Shown piece after piece: positions 43,333 to 51,282 of a stretch of DNA of 64,000 bases (position 1 is the stretch's first letter; the number at the start of each line of letters is the position of its first letter). The notes beneath the pieces are model-generated. The model was not told the origin of the DNA, searched no databases, and worked only from the letters and a program-made list of their open reading frames with translations. The stretch covers positions 3,596,001-3,660,000 of the forward strand of contig NZ_CP020042.1 of the NCBI RefSeq assembly GCF_002028425.1, written 5' to 3'. The DNA comes from Streptomyces katrae (GTDB taxonomy: Bacteria; Actinomycetota; Actinomycetes; Streptomycetales; Streptomycetaceae). The position numbers and the translations under genes were made by a program.

Positions 43333-44052
43333 TCATGCGTGCCAGTCGAGCGGGACGTGACGTGAGCGGTCCCACGGGCGTTCCCAGCCCGCGAAGTGCA
43401 GGATCCGGTCGATGACCCCGGCGGTGAAACCCCAGACCAGGGCCGATTCCACGGTGAAGGCGGGCCCCTGATGGCCCCTCGGGTGGACCACGGTGACCCG
43501 GTGGGCGGGGTCCGTGAGATCCGCCACGGGCACCGTGAAGACCCGGGCAGTCTCCGCCGGGTCCACCGGGCCGACCGGCGAGGGCTCGCGCCACCAGCCG
43601 AGCACCGGGGTCACGACGAACTCGCTGACCGGGATGTAGAGCCGGGGCAGTACGCCGAAGAGCTGCACGCCCGCCGGGTCCAGCCCGGTCTCCTCCTCGG
43701 CCTCCCGCAGCGCGGCGCGCAGCGGGCCGGTGGTGTGCGGATCGCCGTCCTGCGGGTCCAGGGCGCCGCCCGGGAAGGAGGGCTGGCCGGCATGCGAGCG
43801 CAGCGTGCCGGCGCGCTCCTGGAGGAGGATCTCGGGGCCGCGCGGGCCCTCCCCGAAGAGGATCAGCACGGCGGACTGGCGGCCCCGGCCGTCCTCGGGG
43901 GGCAGGAAGCTGCTGAGCTGGCGGGGCCGGACCGTCCGGGCCGCCTCGACGACGGGGTCGAGCCAGCCGGGCAGGCCGGCCGTCGTCAGCTCCAGGCCGT
44001 CGGCCCGGTGCCCGGCCTCGGCCGTGGTCTCGTCCTGCGTACCGCGCGTCAT
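43333..44052 (-). CDS. Nudix hydrolase, coenzyme A pyrophosphatase type
   Basis: 239 aa from ATG 44052; the frame is open 30 codons further upstream but without a better start. The Nudix box contains REAEEETGL, and the CoA-specific extension precedes it (LLQERAGTLRSHAGQPSFPGG). Such enzymes hydrolyse CoA to phosphopantetheine and 3',5'-ADP. Between nth and marP, as in M. tuberculosis (Rv3672c). Confidence 0.9.
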   Translation of the reverse strand: MTRGTQDETTAEAGHRADGLELTTAGLPGWLDPVVEAARTVRPRQLSSFLPPEDGRGRQSAVLILFGEGPRGPEILLQERAGTLRSHAGQPSFPGGALDPQDGDPHTTGPLRAALREAEEETGLDPAGVQLFGVLPRLYIPVSEFVVTPVLGWWREPSPVGPVDPAETARVFTVPVADLTDPAHRVTVVHPRGHQGPAFTVESALVWGFTAGVIDRILHFAGWERPWDRSRHVPLDWHA

Positions 44053-44167
44053 GGGCAACCCCTGTCCGTGTTCTCCTCGTCCGCTGAACGCGGCCCGGGT
44101 ACCGATTCGTTCCGCCGGGGGCGCGCGGCGGCTGCGCCACACGCCCCCGGCGGCGCGGGCGCCCCGC

Positions 44168-45184
44168 TCAGGCCCCCGTACGGGCCCCCAGGGGCGCGGC
44201 GGGGAGGCCGGGGTAGTCCGGGGGCGGCGAGAGCCGCTGGCCCGGCTGGCCGCCCTTCTCGTACTTCAGCAGCTTCTTCGCCTTCTCCGGGTCGGTCTCG
44301 CCCTCCCCGTAGGCCGGGCAGAGCGGGGCGATCGGGCAGGCTCCGCAGGCGGGCCGGCGGGCGTGGCAGATGCGGCGGCCGTGGAAGACGACGCGGTGCG
44401 AGAGCATCGTCCACTCGCTCTTGGGGAAGATCGCGCAGATCTCCGCCTCGACCTTCTCGGGGTCCTCCTGCTCGGTCCACTTGAACCGGCGCACCAGCCG
44501 TCCGAAGTGGGTGTCGACGGTGATCCCGGGGACCCCGAAGGCGTTGCCGAGGACGACGTTCGCCGTTTTGCGGCCGACTCCCGGCAGCTTGACCAGGTCT
44601 TCCATGCGGCCCGGCACCTCGCCGCCGAAGTCGTCCCGCAGGGCCTGCGAGAGGCCGAGGAGGGACTTCGCCTTCGCCCGGAAGAACCCGGTCGGCCGAA
44701 TGATCTCCTCCAGTTCCTCCGGCACGGCCGCGGCCATGTCCTCGGGGGTCGGGTAGGCGGCGAACAGGGCCGGGGTCGTCTGGTTCACCCGCAGGTCGGT
44801 GGTCTGCGCGGAGAGGACGGTGGCGACCAGGAGCTCGAAGGGGTTGCGGAAGTCCAGCTCCGGATGGGCGTACGGGTACACCTCGGCGAGCTCGCGGTTG
44901 ATGCGGCGGGCCCGGCGGACCATGGCCAGGCGGGACTCGGGCTTGGGCGCGGCGGCCGGCCGCGGGACCCGGGCGGCCTTCGTCGCGGGCTCCGCAGCCT
45001 GCGCCGGCCCGGCCGCCCCGGCGGCCTTCACGGACTGCGATTTCTTGGCCGAAGCTTTGCCGTGGGGGGCAGGTCGGGGCGTTTCGGACGCCACCGCAGG
45101 GGCCTGTTCGCCCACGGCTGAATTCTGGGCCGCCGTCACTCCCGCGGACCCCTTGGCCTGTGCTCTCACCGGCTTATTGGACAC
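44168..45184 (-). CDS. nth: Endonuclease III
   Basis: 338 aa, GTG 45184. Residues about 1-85 are an Ala/Pro/Lys-rich extension not found in E. coli Nth (211 aa). The core has the helix-hairpin-helix [13 protein letters not shown] with the catalytic Lys, the catalytic Asp in VDTHFGRL, and an FeS cluster C-x6-C-x2-C-x5-C ([17 protein letters not shown]). It removes oxidised pyrimidines. The start lies 6 nt after TAGGCT. It is divergent from crp. Confidence 0.94.
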   Translation of the reverse strand: MSNKPVRAQAKGSAGVTAAQNSAVGEQAPAVASETPRPAPHGKASAKKSQSVKAAGAAGPAQAAEPATKAARVPRPAAAPKPESRLAMVRRARRINRELAEVYPYAHPELDFRNPFELLVATVLSAQTTDLRVNQTTPALFAAYPTPEDMAAAVPEELEEIIRPTGFFRAKAKSLLGLSQALRDDFGGEVPGRMEDLVKLPGVGRKTANVVLGNAFGVPGITVDTHFGRLVRRFKWTEQEDPEKVEAEICAIFPKSEWTMLSHRVVFHGRRICHARRPACGACPIAPLCPAYGEGETDPEKAKKLLKYEKGGQPGQRLSPPPDYPGLPAAPLGARTGA

Positions 45185-45190
45185 CCGGCC

Positions 45191-45196
45191 AGCCTA
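45191..45196 (-). promoter_or_regulatory. -10 hexamer TAGGCT of nth, likely leaderless
   Basis: TAGGCT, then GGCCGG, then GTG 45184. Confidence 0.6.
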
Positions 45197-45286
45197 AGGC
45201 CGGACGCTGACACCCCGCCCGGACCTCAGGTAACACCACCCCGATTGGCCTCTCGCCGCACAGCACGCCCGTCCGTCCGGCATCCT

Positions 45287-45302
45287 TGTGATTGATCGCA
45301 CT
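45287..45302. promoter_or_regulatory. Candidate Crp operator in the nth-crp intergenic region
   Basis: TGTGATTGATCGCACT keeps the GTG-N8-CAC core of Crp sites. It lies 65-80 nt upstream of crp, which would allow autoregulation. Confidence 0.4.
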
Positions 45303-45322
45303 GTTTGAGCCGTCCGGCAAAA

Positions 45323-45338
45323 TGGGGAACGGTCCCCA
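45323..45338. promoter_or_regulatory. Inverted repeat in the crp leader
   Basis: TGGGGA-ACGG-TCCCCA, perfect 6-bp arms, 29 nt upstream of the crp start. Operator or leader hairpin; no factor can be named. Confidence 0.35.
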
Positions 45339-45366
45339 CTGGCCGGTCGACATAGGAGAGAGACTC

Positions 45367-46041
45367 GTGGACGACGTTCTGCGGCGCGCCCCGCTCTTCG
45401 CGGCGCTCGATGACGAGCAGGCCGCGGAGCTCCGCGCCTCCATGGGCGAGGTGACCCTCGCACGCGGTGACGCCCTGTTCCACGAGGGCGACCCCGGTGA
45501 CCGGCTGTACGTCGTGACCGAGGGCAAGGTGAAGCTGCACCGCACCTCCCCCGACGGCCGCGAGAACATGCTGGCCGTCCTCGGCCCCGGCGAGCTGATC
45601 GGCGAGCTGTCGCTGTTCGACCCGGGCCCGCGCACCGCCACCGCCACCGCCCTGACCGAGGTCAAGCTCCTCGGCCTCGGCCACAGCGACCTCCAGCCCT
45701 GGCTGAACGCCCGGCCCGAGGTCGCGACCGCCCTGCTGCGCGCCGTCGCCCGGCGCCTGCGCAAGACCAACGACCAGATGTCCGACCTGGTCTTCTCCGA
45801 CGTCCCGGGCCGCGTGGCCCGCGCGCTCCTCGACCTGTCGCGCCGCTTCGGCGTGCAGTCGGAGGAGGGCATCCACGTCGTCCACGACCTCACGCAGGAG
45901 GAGCTCGCCCAGCTCGTCGGCGCCTCGCGCGAGACCGTGAACAAGGCGCTCGCCGACTTCGCGGGCCGCGGCTGGCTGCGCCTGGAGGCGCGCGCCGTGA
46001 TCCTGCTGGACGTGGAGCGGCTCGCCAAGCGCTCGCGCTGA
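45367..46041 (+). CDS. crp: Crp/Fnr-family transcriptional regulator Crp
   Basis: 224 aa from GTG 45367 (AGGAGAG 6 nt upstream), the length of S. coelicolor Crp. An N-terminal cyclic-nucleotide domain with the phosphate-binding cassette GELIGELSLFDPGPRTATATA, a dimerisation helix, and a C-terminal winged HTH (LTQEELAQLVGASRETVNKALADF). In Streptomyces it controls germination, growth and antibiotic output. Corresponds to Rv3676. A perfect 18-bp terminator follows. Confidence 0.95.
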   Translation: MDDVLRRAPLFAALDDEQAAELRASMGEVTLARGDALFHEGDPGDRLYVVTEGKVKLHRTSPDGRENMLAVLGPGELIGELSLFDPGPRTATATALTEVKLLGLGHSDLQPWLNARPEVATALLRAVARRLRKTNDQMSDLVFSDVPGRVARALLDLSRRFGVQSEEGIHVVHDLTQEELAQLVGASRETVNKALADFAGRGWLRLEARAVILLDVERLAKRSR

Positions 46042-46050
46042 CCACGCTTC

Positions 46051-46091
46051 GCGCAGGGGCCCCGTCCGGGTGTCGGACGGGGCCCCTGCGC
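46051..46091 (+). terminator. Terminator after crp
   Basis: An 18-bp perfect stem (46051-46068 with 46074-46091) with a 5-nt loop, 9 nt after the stop codon. Confidence 0.92.
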
Positions 46092-46167
46092 GCGTCCGGC
46101 GGCGCGGGCCGGGCCGCCGGACGTAAATGCCCGCGGCCCGGGCCGTGCGCCGGGCACAGTAGGGATC

Positions 46168-46977
46168 ATGGATCTCAGAGGGCTGGACGCGGACGGGTAC
46201 TTCGAGCGGGAGGGCTCCCTCGGCAGGATCCAGCCCGCGTTCGCGGACCTCGTCGCCGCCGCGCGCGGCCGGCTCGTGGAGGCGTACGGGAACCGGCTCC
46301 ACAGCGCCTACCTGTACGGTTCCGTGCCGCGCGGCACCGCCCGCCCCGGCAGCTCCGACCTCGACCTGCTGATCGCCCTGCACCGGGAGCCCGCCGACGA
46401 GGACCGGGACACCGCCGAGGTACTGGGCCGCGGGCTCGACCAGGACTTCCCGCAGATCGACGGCGTCGGGATCCTGCTCTACGGCAAGGACCGGCTGCTG
46501 AGCGAGCAGGAACGTTACGACCTGGGCTGGTTCCTGGCCTGCCTGTGCACCCCGCTGCTCGGCGCCGACCTGGCCGAGCACCTGCCCCGCTACCGGCCCG
46601 ACAGCCTGCTCGCGCGGGAGACCAACGGCGACCTGGCCGCCCTGCTGCCCCGGTGGCGGGACCGGTGGGAGGCGGCGACGGAGCCCGCCGACTTCCGCCG
46701 GATGAACCGGTTCTTCTCGCGGCACCTGGTGCGGACCGCCTTCACGCTGGTCATGCCCGAGTGGGGCGGCTGGACCAGCGACCTCGCCGAGTCCGCGGAG
46801 GTCTTCGGCCGCTACTACCCCGAGCGGGCGGCGCAGCTGCGCGAGGCCGCCGCCGTGGCCCTGGAGCCGGTCGAGGACCCGGCCGTGGCCCGCCGGTACC
46901 TGGACGACCTCGGTCCGTGGCTGGCGGCGGAGTACGGGGCCCGGCACGGCACGAAGGCCCCGCGGCCGGGGGCGTGA
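46168..46977 (+). CDS. Nucleotidyltransferase-domain protein
   Basis: 269 aa, ATG 46168. Pol beta superfamily signature YGSVPRGTARPGSSDLDLLI: the GS motif and the D-x-D metal pair. The rest is helical and resembles aminoglycoside-nucleotidyltransferase-like proteins of unknown substrate. It is a single gene between the crp terminator and a convergent L12-like gene, and has no obvious HEPN or antitoxin partner. It has no homologue in the syntenic mycobacterial block that I recall. Confidence 0.8.
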   Translation: MDLRGLDADGYFEREGSLGRIQPAFADLVAAARGRLVEAYGNRLHSAYLYGSVPRGTARPGSSDLDLLIALHREPADEDRDTAEVLGRGLDQDFPQIDGVGILLYGKDRLLSEQERYDLGWFLACLCTPLLGADLAEHLPRYRPDSLLARETNGDLAALLPRWRDRWEAATEPADFRRMNRFFSRHLVRTAFTLVMPEWGGWTSDLAESAEVFGRYYPERAAQLREAAAVALEPVEDPAVARRYLDDLGPWLAAEYGARHGTKAPRPGA

Positions 46978-46980
46978 GGG

Positions 46981-47286
46981 TCAGCCCCGGGCCTTGCCCG
47001 CCAGGTCCAGGGACTCGACGGCCTGCTTGGCCTCCGCCAGGCCCGCGCCGGTGATCTCCCGGTAGGCCTTGATCGCCGAGACGGTCCGGCCCTCGCGCAT
47101 CAGCGCGCGTACGCCGTCCAGCCCGGCCGGCTCCGGCTCCTCGACGCCCAGGTGCTCCAGCACCAGGCCGAGCCGCCGCTCCAGCCGGTCCGCGCGGTCC
47201 TGCAGGGCGCGCATGCGCAGGCTCACCGTGGAGGTGATCCAGCCCGCGGCCGCGAGCACCGCGAGCAGCACGTACAGCGTGTTCAT
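46981..47286 (-). CDS. Membrane-anchored protein with ribosomal L7/L12 C-terminal-like domain
   Basis: 101 aa, ATG 47286 overlapping the MBL-gene stop. An N-terminal membrane segment (TLYVLLAVLAAAGWITSTV), a charged coiled stretch (LQDRADRLERRLGLVLEHL), and a C-terminal domain matching the L12 CTD (REGRTVSAIKAYREITGAGLAEAK). In L12 this domain recruits translation factors; here it is tethered to the membrane and its partner is unknown. Last gene of the Nudix-MBL-L12-like operon. Confidence 0.8.
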   Translation of the reverse strand: MNTLYVLLAVLAAAGWITSTVSLRMRALQDRADRLERRLGLVLEHLGVEEPEPAGLDGVRALMREGRTVSAIKAYREITGAGLAEAKQAVESLDLAGKARG

Positions 47287-48128
47287 TCAGGTCCCCCCGG
47301 GATCAGTCCGTGTTCACGAAGGTACTCGAGCTGCGCGCGCACGGACCATTCGGCGGCCGGCCACAGCGAGCGGTCCACGTCCGCGTAGACGTGGGCGACG
47401 ACGGCCTCCGGGGTGACCAGACCGTCCTCGACCGCCGTCTCGACCTGGGCGAGCCGGTGGGCGCGGTGGGCCAGGTAGTACTCCACGACGCCCTGCGCGT
47501 CCTCCAGGACCGGGCCGTGCCCCGGCAGCACGGTGTGGACCCCGTCGTCGACGGTGAGGGAGCGCAGGCGGCGCAGGGAGTCCAGGTAGTCGCCCAGGCG
47601 GCCGTCGGGGTGCGCGACGACGGTCGTCCCGCGGCCCAGGATGGTGTCGCCGGTCAGCACGGCCCCGTCGGCCGGCAGGTGGAAGCACAGGGAGTCGGCG
47701 GTGTGGCCGGGCGTGGCCACGACCCGCATCTCCAGGCCGCCGGTGCGGATCACGTTCCCCGCGGCCAGGCCCTCGTCGCCCAGGCGCAGCGCCGGGTCCA
47801 GGGCGCGCACCTTGGTGCCGGTCAGCTCGGCGAAGCGGCCGGCGCCCTCGGCGTGGTCGGGGTGGCCGTGGGTGAGGAGGGTCAGCGCGACCCGCTTGCC
47901 GGCCTGCTCGGCGGTGGCGATGACGGCGCGCAGGTGCGCCTCGTCGAGGGGGCCCGGGTCGATGACGACGGCGAGCTCGGAGCCGGGCTCGGAGACCAGC
48001 CAGGTGTTGGTGCCGTCCAGGGTCATGGCCGACGGGTTGGGGGCCAGGATGTTGACCGCGCGGGCGGTGGCCGGTCCGGAGACGACCGTTCCGCGGGGCT
48101 GGCCGGGCAGGGCCGCTGCGTCGGTCAT
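47283..48128 (-). CDS. MBL-fold metallohydrolase
   Basis: 281 aa from ATG 48128, overlapping the Nudix stop (ATGA); the open frame further upstream is out-of-frame reading of that gene. Metal motif LTHGHPDHAEG (HxHxDH), GHTADS, TGDTILG and a late LPGHGPV. Beta-lactamase-like fold of the glyoxalase II/LACTB2 type; corresponds to recalled Rv3677c. Substrate unknown. Confidence 0.9.
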   Translation of the reverse strand: MTDAAALPGQPRGTVVSGPATARAVNILAPNPSAMTLDGTNTWLVSEPGSELAVVIDPGPLDEAHLRAVIATAEQAGKRVALTLLTHGHPDHAEGAGRFAELTGTKVRALDPALRLGDEGLAAGNVIRTGGLEMRVVATPGHTADSLCFHLPADGAVLTGDTILGRGTTVVAHPDGRLGDYLDSLRRLRSLTVDDGVHTVLPGHGPVLEDAQGVVEYYLAHRAHRLAQVETAVEDGLVTPEAVVAHVYADVDRSLWPAAEWSVRAQLEYLREHGLIPGGPE

Positions 48129-49033
48129 GCGGGGCCTCCTCCGAGGGTGACGCGCTTGGTGAACTCGTCGTGGCCCGGCCAGCTGAGCACGACCACGCCG
48201 TCCTCCAGCGTGGCCTCGGCCAGCACCGGGGTGAGGTCCTGCGCGCCGGACGCCGCGAGGGCGTCGGCGGCGGCCCCGTACGGCTCCAGGGAGCGCAGGG
48301 TGGAGATGGTGGGCGGCATCATCAGCAGCTCGCCCGCGTCGTAGCCGGCGGCGGCGTCCTGCGGGCGGATCCAGACGGTCCGGTCGGCCTCGGTGGAGGC
48401 GTTGCGCGTGCGCTGGCCCTCCGGGAGGGCGGCGACGAAGAACCACGTGTCGTAGCGGCGGGGCTCGAACTCGGGGGTGATCCAGCGGGCCCAGGCCCCG
48501 AGCAGGTCGGAGCGCAGCAGCAGGCCGCGGCGGTCGAGGAACTCGGCGAAGGACAGCTCGCGGCCGACGAGGGCCTGCCGGTCAGCCTCCCAGTCGTCCC
48601 CGGTGGTGTCGCCGACGACGGTGTCCGGGGTCTTCCCGGCGAGCAGGACGCCCGCCTCCTCGAAGGTCTCGCGGACCGCGCCGCAGACGATCGCCTGGGC
48701 GGTGGCGGCGTCGGTACCGAGGCGTGCCGCCCACTGCTCCTGGTCCGGGCCGGCCCAGCCGATGCGGTGGTCCTCGTCGCGGGGGTCGACCCCGCCGCCG
48801 GGGTAGGCGTAGGCGCCGCCGGCGAACGCCATGGAGGAGCGGCGGCGCAGCATGTGCACGGCCGGGCCGACGGGGGTGTCGCGGAGCAGCATCACCGTGG
48901 CGGCGCGCCGGGGCTCCGCGGGGGTGAAGGCGCCTTCCGCCAGGGCGCGGATGCGGGCGGGCCACTCCGGGGGGTACCACTGGCCTCCGGCGGGGGGCTC
49001 GGGCGAGGGCTGACCGTGCTGACCATTCGGCAT
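48125..49033 (-). CDS. Nudix hydrolase
   Basis: 302 aa, ATG 49033. A Nudix box is present (GGGVDPRDE..., then a long insert and RETFEEAGVLL). The Glu-rich helix is conserved. The C-terminal half matches large actinobacterial Nudix proteins of unknown substrate. The start lies 6 nt after TAGCAT. It is the first gene of a three-gene operon in which each stop overlaps the next start. Confidence 0.87.
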   Translation of the reverse strand: MPNGQHGQPSPEPPAGGQWYPPEWPARIRALAEGAFTPAEPRRAATVMLLRDTPVGPAVHMLRRRSSMAFAGGAYAYPGGGVDPRDEDHRIGWAGPDQEQWAARLGTDAATAQAIVCGAVRETFEEAGVLLAGKTPDTVVGDTTGDDWEADRQALVGRELSFAEFLDRRGLLLRSDLLGAWARWITPEFEPRRYDTWFFVAALPEGQRTRNASTEADRTVWIRPQDAAAGYDAGELLMMPPTISTLRSLEPYGAAADALAASGAQDLTPVLAEATLEDGVVVLSWPGHDEFTKRVTLGGGPA

Positions 49034-49039
49034 GGCCGG

Positions 49040-49045
49040 ATGCTA
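49040..49045 (-). promoter_or_regulatory. -10 hexamer TAGCAT of the Nudix operon, likely leaderless
   Basis: TAGCAT, then GGCCGG-complement spacer of 6 nt, then ATG 49033. Confidence 0.5.
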
Positions 49046-49126
49046 CGACCATCCGGCCCGATGTTCGAGGGCCGCTCCTGCCGGACGGCGTCCGCCGGCC
49101 TGCCGGACGGGGCCCCGGCCACGGCG

Positions 49127-49224
49127 GGTCCGGCGCCGCGGGTCCGGCGCCGCGGGTCCGGCGCCGCGGGTCCGGCGCCGCGGGTCCGGCGCCGCGGGTC
49201 CGGCGCCGCGGGTCCGGCGCCGCG
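49127..49224. repeat. 14-bp minisatellite, 7 perfect copies
   Basis: GGTCCGGCGCCGCG is repeated seven times with no mismatch. It lies in the 584-nt gap upstream of the Nudix operon, about 80 bp from its promoter. GGCGCC within each unit is self-complementary. Confidence 0.97.
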
Positions 49225-49231
49225 GCCCCCG

Positions 49232-49429
49232 GCCGTCACGGGTCCTGCCGTCACGGGTCCTGCCGTCACGGGTCCTGCCGTCGCTGCCCCAGCCGTCGCT
49301 GCCCCAGCCGTCACGGGTCCTGCCGTCGCTGCCCCAGCCGTCACGGGTCCTGCGCCGCGGCCCCCAGCCGTCGCGGGGTGCTGCCGTCGCGGGGTGCGGC
49401 CGTCGCGGGGTGCGGCCGTCGCGGGTGCG
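49232..49429. repeat. Composite 15-16-bp minisatellite
   Basis: Units begin GCCGTC and alternate between GCCGTCACGGGTCCT and GCCGTCGCTGCCCCA, with a variant GCGCCGCGGCCCCCA at 49352-49366, then four GCCGTCGCGGGGTGC-type units to 49429. About 13 units in all. No gene is seen in 49034-49617; long open frames there are a product of the repeats. Confidence 0.93.
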
Positions 49430-49617
49430 GCCGTTGTACCTCGGATGCCGGCGGGGCCGTTCACAGCCCCGCCGGCCTGGGAGGCGACGGGCGCGCAGCG
49501 CCCGGGGAACCGCCCCGCCCGGCCACCGGCGGACGGAGTCCGGCGCAGCGGCGCGGAGCCGGCAAGGCGCCCCGGCACCGGGCGGCGCGAGCGGTACGGC
49601 GAGGCCGAGAAGGGCCC

Positions 49618-50091
49618 TCAGGCGTCCGGGGCGAGTTCCACCTGGATCTCGACCTCGACCGGGGCGTCCAGCGGGAGGACCGCCACGCCGACCGCGCTGC
49701 GGGCGTGCACGCCCTTGTCGCCGAGGACCTCGCCCAGCAGCTCGCTCGCGCCGTTCAGCACGCCCGGCTGCCCCGTGAAGTCGGGGGCCGAGGCGACGAA
49801 GCCGACGACCTTCACCACGCGCGCGATCCGGTCCAGGTCACCGGCCACGGACTTCACGGCGGCCAGCGCGTTCAGCGCACACGTCGCCGCCAGCTCCTTG
49901 GCCTGCTCCGGCGAGACCTCCGCGCCGACCTTGCCGGTCAGCGGGAGCTTGCCCTGCACCATCGGGAGCTGCCCCGCGGTGTACACGTACGCGCCCGAGC
50001 GCACCGCCGGCTGGTACGCGGCCAGCGGCGGGACGACCTCGGGGAGGGTCAGGCCGAGCTCGGCGAGCCGGGCCTCGACGGCGCCGCTCAT
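49618..50091 (-). CDS. RidA-family protein
   Basis: 157 aa, ATG 50091 overlapping the DUF4177 stop. YjgF/YER057c/UK114 fold (VYTAGQLPMVQGKLPLTGKVG, CALNALAAVKSVAGDLD). The catalytic Arg of true RidA deaminases near the C-terminus is not obvious, so this is probably the actinobacterial Rv3678c-like subgroup with unknown activity. Cytoplasmic. Confidence 0.88.
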   Translation of the reverse strand: MSGAVEARLAELGLTLPEVVPPLAAYQPAVRSGAYVYTAGQLPMVQGKLPLTGKVGAEVSPEQAKELAATCALNALAAVKSVAGDLDRIARVVKVVGFVASAPDFTGQPGVLNGASELLGEVLGDKGVHARSAVGVAVLPLDAPVEVEIQVELAPDA

Positions 50092-50249
50092 GCCTTCTCC
50101 CGCTTGAGGTAGGCCACGAGCTGCTCGGGGTTGTTCGGGCCGGGCACGACCTGGACGAGCTCCCAGCCGTCCTCGCCCCAGGTGTCCAGGATCTGCTTGG
50201 TGGCGTGGACCAGCAGGGGGACCGTCGCGTATTCGAACTTCTTGGTCAT
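50088..50249 (-). CDS. DUF4177 small protein
   Basis: 53 aa from ATG 50249: MTKKFEYATVPLLVHATKQ and so on to VAYLKREKA. It is the small protein between RidA-like and ArsA-like genes in many actinobacteria (recalled Rv3678A). Function unknown. The start lies 7 nt after TACGCT, and the ATGA overlap couples it to ridA-like translation. Confidence 0.85.
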   Translation of the reverse strand: MTKKFEYATVPLLVHATKQILDTWGEDGWELVQVVPGPNNPEQLVAYLKREKA

Positions 50250-50256
50250 GGGGGCG

Positions 50257-50287
50257 AGCGTAACGCCTGAGCGGGAGTGGTTAGGCT
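50257..50287. promoter_or_regulatory. Divergent leaderless promoters in a 46-bp gap
   Basis: TACGCT on the minus strand (50257-50262) is 7 nt from ATG 50249, and TAGGCT on the plus strand (50282-50287) is 8 nt from GTG 50296. The two -10 elements are 19 bp apart, so polymerase binding should be mutually exclusive. Confidence 0.55.
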
Positions 50288-50295
50288 CGGAGGTT

Positions 50296-51282
50296 GTGAG
50301 CAGGCTCCAGGTGGTCAGCGGCAAGGGCGGCACCGGCAAGACCACGGTCGCCGCCGCACTCGCGCTGGCCCTCGCGCGCGAGGGCAGGCGGACTCTACTC
50401 GTGGAGGTCGAGGGCAGGCAGGGCATCGCACAGCTATTCGGCACGGAAGCGCTCCCCTACGAGGAGCGGAAGATCGCCGTCGCGCCGGGCGTGGGCGGCG
50501 GAGAGGTGTACGCGCTCGCCATCGACGCGGAGCGGGCGCTGCTGGACTACCTCCAGATGTTCTACAAGCTCGGGTCGGCGGGACGCGCCCTGAAGAAGCT
50601 CGGGGCCATCGACTTCGCGACGACCATCGCACCCGGTCTGCGGGACGTCCTGCTGACCGGCAAGGCGTGCGAGGCGGTGCGGCGGAAAGACAAGGCCGGG
50701 CGGTTCGTCTACGACCACGTGATCATGGACGCCCCGCCGACCGGCCGGATCACCCGCTTCCTGAACGTCAACGACGAGGTGGCGGGGCTGGCCCGCTTCG
50801 GGCCGATCCACAACCAGGCGCAGGCCGTCATGAAGGTGCTCAAGTCCCCGGACACCGCCGTGCACCTGGTGACCCTGCTGGAGGAGATGCCGGTCCAGGA
50901 GACCGCCGACGGGATCGAGGAACTGCGCACGGCCGGACTTCCGTTCGGGCGGGTCATCGTCAACATGGTGCGCCCGCACCACCTGGACGAGGACACCCTG
51001 CGCACGGCCGCCGAGGGCCGGCGCCCCGGAATCGCCAAGGCCCTGTCCCGGGCGGGTCTCGGCGGGGCCCGGCGGGGCGGGCTGGCCGAGCGGCTGGTGG
51101 AGCCGCTGCTGGCACAGGCCGCCGAGCACGCGAGCCGCGTCGAGCTGGAGCGGGAGCAGCGCGCGGTGCTGGCGGGGCTTCAGGTGCCGACGTACGAACT
51201 CCCCCTGCTGGGCTCGGGGATGGAGCTGGCCGGGCTGTACGAGCTGGCGACGGAGCTGCGCAAGCAGGCGGACGCGCAATGA
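50296..51282 (+). CDS. ArsA/Get3-like ATPase, first of a pair
   Basis: 328 aa from GTG 50296. SIMIBI ATPase: SGKGGTGKTTVAAAL (deviant Walker A), then DHVIMDAPPTGRITRFL (switch II). Its stop overlaps the next gene's ATG (ATGA). The pair corresponds to recalled Rv3679-Rv3680 of M. tuberculosis, which form a heteromeric anion-transporting-ATPase-like complex implicated in resistance to reactive aldehydes. The GGAGG next to GTG is too close to act as a ribosome-binding site. Confidence 0.9.
   Translation: MSRLQVVSGKGGTGKTTVAAALALALAREGRRTLLVEVEGRQGIAQLFGTEALPYEERKIAVAPGVGGGEVYALAIDAERALLDYLQMFYKLGSAGRALKKLGAIDFATTIAPGLRDVLLTGKACEAVRRKDKAGRFVYDHVIMDAPPTGRITRFLNVNDEVAGLARFGPIHNQAQAVMKVLKSPDTAVHLVTLLEEMPVQETADGIEELRTAGLPFGRVIVNMVRPHHLDEDTLRTAAEGRRPGIAKALSRAGLGGARRGGLAERLVEPLLAQAAEHASRVELEREQRAVLAGLQVPTYELPLLGSGMELAGLYELATELRKQADAQ

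Noticed and set aside
48892..49578. A 228-codon minus-strand frame with pentapeptide repeats (AGPVT, AGAAT)
   Set aside because: The peptide repeats are translations of the 15-bp minisatellite, and the frame runs into the Nudix gene in the wrong register.
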